Origin: Thermobacillus sp. ZCTH02-B1
GTDB lineage: Bacteria > Bacillota > Bacilli > Paenibacillales > Paenibacillaceae
Assembly: GCF_002159085.1 (NCBI RefSeq)
Contig: NZ_LZRU01000031.1
Span: 1-54,814 of the forward strand
Direction: 5' to 3'
Length of the DNA stretch: 54,814 bases
The notes beneath the pieces are model-generated. The model saw only the letters and a list, made by a program, of their open reading frames with translations. It did not search any database and was not told where the DNA came from. Made by a program: the position numbers and the translations under genes. Position 1 is the stretch's first letter, and every line of letters begins with the position of its first letter. Below are positions 52,719-54,814 of the stretch, piece by piece.

Positions 52719-53366
52719 ATGGACTACGCGACCTTCAAGGAAATCCTGCTGAGCCGGCGCAGCGTGCGCAAGTTCGAGGACCGTCCCCTGGAGACGGAGC
52801 AGATCCGCGAGTTGATCGACTGCGCCCGCCACGCGCCAAGCGACACGAACTCGCAGACGTGGGAATTTATCGTCATCACAAACCGCGAGAAAATCCGCGC
52901 CATCGAGGAGATGACCTGGGAGCAGCTTCACGCGCGGGCGCGGGAAGCCGAGGCGCGGGGTCTCGCGAGGGAAGCCCGGCTGCTCGTGAAATCGTTCGGC
53001 CCGTACGCGACCGCCTTCGCGGATGCGCCGGCGCTCGTCGTCGTGCTCGCCACGCCGTATCAATCGAAGTTTCGCGAGCGCATTTTCGATCCCATCGGAC
53101 TGGTGCCGGATGAGGTGTGGCGCGAAGAGGGCATCAAGAGCAGCTGCCTCGCCGCGATGAACCTGATGCTCGCCGCCCACGCCATGGGGCTCGCCACCTG
53201 CCCGATGACCGGGCCGGTGCTGCTCGCGGAACCGCAGCTCAAGGCATTCCTGAACATCGACGACTCGCGGCAGATCAACATGGTCATCGCCCTCGGCCAC
53301 CCGGCCGAATCGCCGGGCCGGCTGCCGCGCAAGGAGATTGACGAGATTCTGACGATCATCTCCTGA
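52719..53366 (+). CDS. Nitroreductase-family FMN oxidoreductase
   Basis: 215 residues. FMN-binding N-terminus LLSRRSVRKFEDRPLE and RHAPSDTNSQTWEFIV, then GIKSSCLAAMNLMLAAHAMGLATCPMTGP and ALGHPAES at the C-terminus. It reduces nitro or quinone-like compounds with NAD(P)H. The ATG follows AAAGGATGG by about 9 bases. A single-gene unit ended by a hairpin. Confidence 0.9.
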   Translation: MDYATFKEILLSRRSVRKFEDRPLETEQIRELIDCARHAPSDTNSQTWEFIVITNREKIRAIEEMTWEQLHARAREAEARGLAREARLLVKSFGPYATAFADAPALVVVLATPYQSKFRERIFDPIGLVPDEVWREEGIKSSCLAAMNLMLAAHAMGLATCPMTGPVLLAEPQLKAFLNIDDSRQINMVIALGHPAESPGRLPRKEIDEILTIIS

Positions 53367-53415
53367 CCGGCGATCCGGGCGCGCCGCGCATCGCGTTCCG
53401 GCCGCCCGGAACCGC

Positions 53416-53459
53416 ACAGGCTGTCCCCCGGAGGACGGGTGGGCAGCCTGTCGTGTTTC
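53416..53459 (+). terminator. Terminator of the nitroreductase gene
   Basis: ACAGGCTG pairs with CAGCCTGT, extended by CCCG/CGGG, and is followed by CGTGTTTCG. Confidence 0.6.
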
Positions 53460-53480
53460 GGGCCTCCGCCGCTTCCGCGG

Positions 53481-53604
53481 GCCATGCGCCGATCCACCCG
53501 AACTCCGGCAATTTTCGGTCATGCGCCGATTCGCCTTGATCCCTGCCGCCTCCATGGTCATGCGCCGATATGACGGTCCTCTTCCGCCTCCATGGTCATG
53601 GCGA
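53481..53604. repeat. Intergenic tandem repeat family B
   Basis: Four copies of a core GTCATGCGCCGAT (first GCCATGCGCCGAT, last shortened to GTCATGGCGAT) at spacings of about 37, 39 and 39 bases. The last two share the longer start CCGCCTCCATGGTCATG. The stretch fills the convergent gap between the nitroreductase and YebC-family genes. Confidence 0.65.
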
Positions 53605-53645
53605 TTCCCCCGGACTCCACGTCCTGCCTCGGGCCTGCCGCCCGG

Positions 53646-54392
53646 TCATCCGCCCAGCCTGGCCAGCTCCTCGTCGTCGATTTCGTAGTTGGCGTACACG
53701 TCCTGCACGTCGTCGTTTTCCTCGAAGGCGTCGAGCATTTTCATCAGTTTCTCGGCGTTCTCGCCTTCGACCTTGACCGTCGTCTTGGGCAGCCAGCGGA
53801 CACCGGCGCTTTCGAACGTGAGGCCCCGGTCTTCGAGCGCCTGCTTCACCTTGTGGAAGTCGGCGGGAGCCGTCAGGATCTCGTACACGTCCTCGTTCAC
53901 GATCACATCCTCCGCCCCGGCCTCGAGCGCCGCTTCGAGCATCGCGTCCTCCCCGATGTCGTGCTTTTCCCTGCTCACGACGATCAATCCCTTCTCGTCG
54001 AACAGGTACGAGACGCAGCCCGACTCGCCCATGTTGCCGCCGCGCTTGTTGAAGATGGCCCGCACGTCGGCCGCCGTCCGGTTCCGGTTGTCGGTCAGGC
54101 ATTTGACCATGATCGCGACGCCGCCCGGACCGTATCCTTCATAGATGATTTCCTCGTAATCTTCCCCGCCCGTGGTCTGCGTCGCGCGCCGGATCGCCCG
54201 CTCGATGTTCTCGATCGGCATCTGCTCCGCGCGGGCGTTTGCGATCGCGTTTTTGAGCGCGAGGTTCGCTTCGGGATTCGGACCGCCCTTGCGGGCATGC
54301 ATATAGATTTCCCGCGCCAGCTTGATGTATTTGTTGCTGCGCGCCTGGTCAGCTTTGCCTTTGCGTTCCTTGAACAGTTTGAACTTCGGCAT
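53646..54392 (-). CDS. YebC/PmpR-family regulator (YeeI-like)
   Basis: 248 residues. Family segments: SNKYIKLAREIYMHARKGGPNPEANLAL, EQMPIENIERAIRRA, YEGYGPGGVAIMVKCLTDNRNRTAADVRAIF, GGNMGESGCVSYLF. It resembles B. subtilis YeeI more than the longer-conserved YebC. YebC proteins bind DNA or the ribosome; some help translate difficult proline runs. GGGAGG stands before the ATG. On its upstream side lies an intergenic region full of repeats. Confidence 0.9.
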   Translation of the reverse strand: MPKFKLFKERKGKADQARSNKYIKLAREIYMHARKGGPNPEANLALKNAIANARAEQMPIENIERAIRRATQTTGGEDYEEIIYEGYGPGGVAIMVKCLTDNRNRTAADVRAIFNKRGGNMGESGCVSYLFDEKGLIVVSREKHDIGEDAMLEAALEAGAEDVIVNEDVYEILTAPADFHKVKQALEDRGLTFESAGVRWLPKTTVKVEGENAEKLMKMLDAFEENDDVQDVYANYEIDDEELARLGG

Positions 54393-54521
54393 GCTTCATG
54401 ATCCTCCCGGGCTTGATTCCAATACAGCAGTTTACCACCGGCGCCGCTCTCCGGTCAAAAGACCAGATCACAGCCGACATGTCACAACAGACGCTCCATC
54501 GTGCTGCCCTTTCCCTCGCTT

Positions 54522-54814
54522 TTTGATCCTATCCCCCTCGCTCAGCAGGACGGCTCTTCCCGTCCCTTTCGGATCCTATCCCCTTCGCTCAGCAACCCCC
54601 GCTTCCTGTGCCGGATGCCGGGTCACCGGACTCCGGGACCGATCCGGTCGAACAAGCGGCGCACTTCCAACCGAATCCGACTTCCGCCGGCCGATGCCGC
54701 TGATCAAAGGGGATAGGATCAAAATGAAGCGGAAGGTACTTCGGTTGATCGAAGGGGATAGGATCGAAATGAGGGCGGCGGGTACCCCGGTTGAGCGAAG
54801 GGGATATGGTCACC
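54522..54814. repeat. Intergenic repeat family C with variable hairpins
   Basis: Five copies of a core GCGAAGGGGATAGGATC: two on the minus strand (54522-54546, 54567-54595) and three on the plus strand (54701-54727, 54743-54772, 54789 to the window end). Within each arm the period is 42-46 bases. The spacer between cores forms small hairpins whose bases change but stay complementary (GGACGG/CCGTCC, GAAGGTACTTC, CGGGTACCCCG). No gene is present from 54393 to the window end. Confidence 0.7.

Noticed and set aside
54522..54814. CRISPR array
   Set aside because: Cores are in both orientations, spacers are related hairpins rather than unique sequences, and no cas gene is present.

Overview
The window looks like chromosome from a G+C-rich, spore-forming Firmicute of the Paenibacillaceae (Paenibacillus, Cohnella or Thermobacillus type). 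Supporting this are Bacillus-type housekeeping genes (fer, cshA, relQ, pfkA, yhaN/yhaO, a GltC-like LysR regulator), a YjcZ-type sporulation peptide, a YtpB terpene synthase, strong AGGAGG ribosome binding sites, frequent GTG/TTG starts, sigma-A promoters with TATAAT boxes, and a GlnR/TnrA-type operator. No tRNA, rRNA, insertion sequence, prophage or CRISPR array was seen. Very long antisense reading frames are a by-product of the high G+C content and were left out.

Layout. 1-7.8 kb: a glycosyltransferase, yhaO and yhaN (running off the left edge) on the minus strand, then a GGDEF protein and a TraX-like protein on the plus strand, then a second glycosyltransferase. 7.9-12.9 kb: two paralogous RsmF/NOL1-type RNA methyltransferases in opposite orientation, enclosing a YjcZ peptide, a Cof phosphatase and an RsuA-type pseudouridine synthase. 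13-18.3 kb: an exported thioredoxin-like/PCYCGC lipoprotein pair, a pyrD-relQ-DUF309 operon, a 45-residue membrane peptide and a large L,D-transpeptidase. 18.5-25.7 kb: an esterase-like hydrolase, then an apparent five-gene galactoside operon (binding lipoprotein, two permeases, GH42 beta-galactosidase, LacI regulator) with a palindromic operator over its promoter. 25.9-31 kb: a three-gene module of a CHASE2-adenylate cyclase, a FecR-type secreted protein and an NHL-repeat/stalk-domain protein. The cyclase carries a one-base frameshift at a T6 run, and the FecR gene lacks its FecR domain and is split between frames.

31-41 kb: ferredoxin, DNA polymerase IV, citramalate synthase, a TlpA-like thioredoxin, an MFS exporter, a JAMM peptidase, and the operon amt / GlnD-like DUF294 / DnaQ-like exonuclease, whose leader holds a perfect TGTNA-N7-TNACA site. 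40.7-46 kb: MerR regulator plus YugP peptidase, GltC-like regulator, rhomboid, thiol peroxidase, DUF1499 protein, a structured RNA that is probably 6S RNA, and a YesL-like membrane protein. 46-54.8 kb: cshA, a YitT-family protein, a secreted glycoside-hydrolase-like protein, pfkA, ytpB with a small coiled-coil partner, a nitroreductase and a YebC-family regulator.

Three unrelated short tandem repeat families lie in intergenic DNA (about 1.3 kb, 53.5 kb and 54.5-54.8 kb). The last has a conserved core next to hairpins of changing sequence. Together with the damaged cyclase/FecR module, these are the least explained parts of the window.
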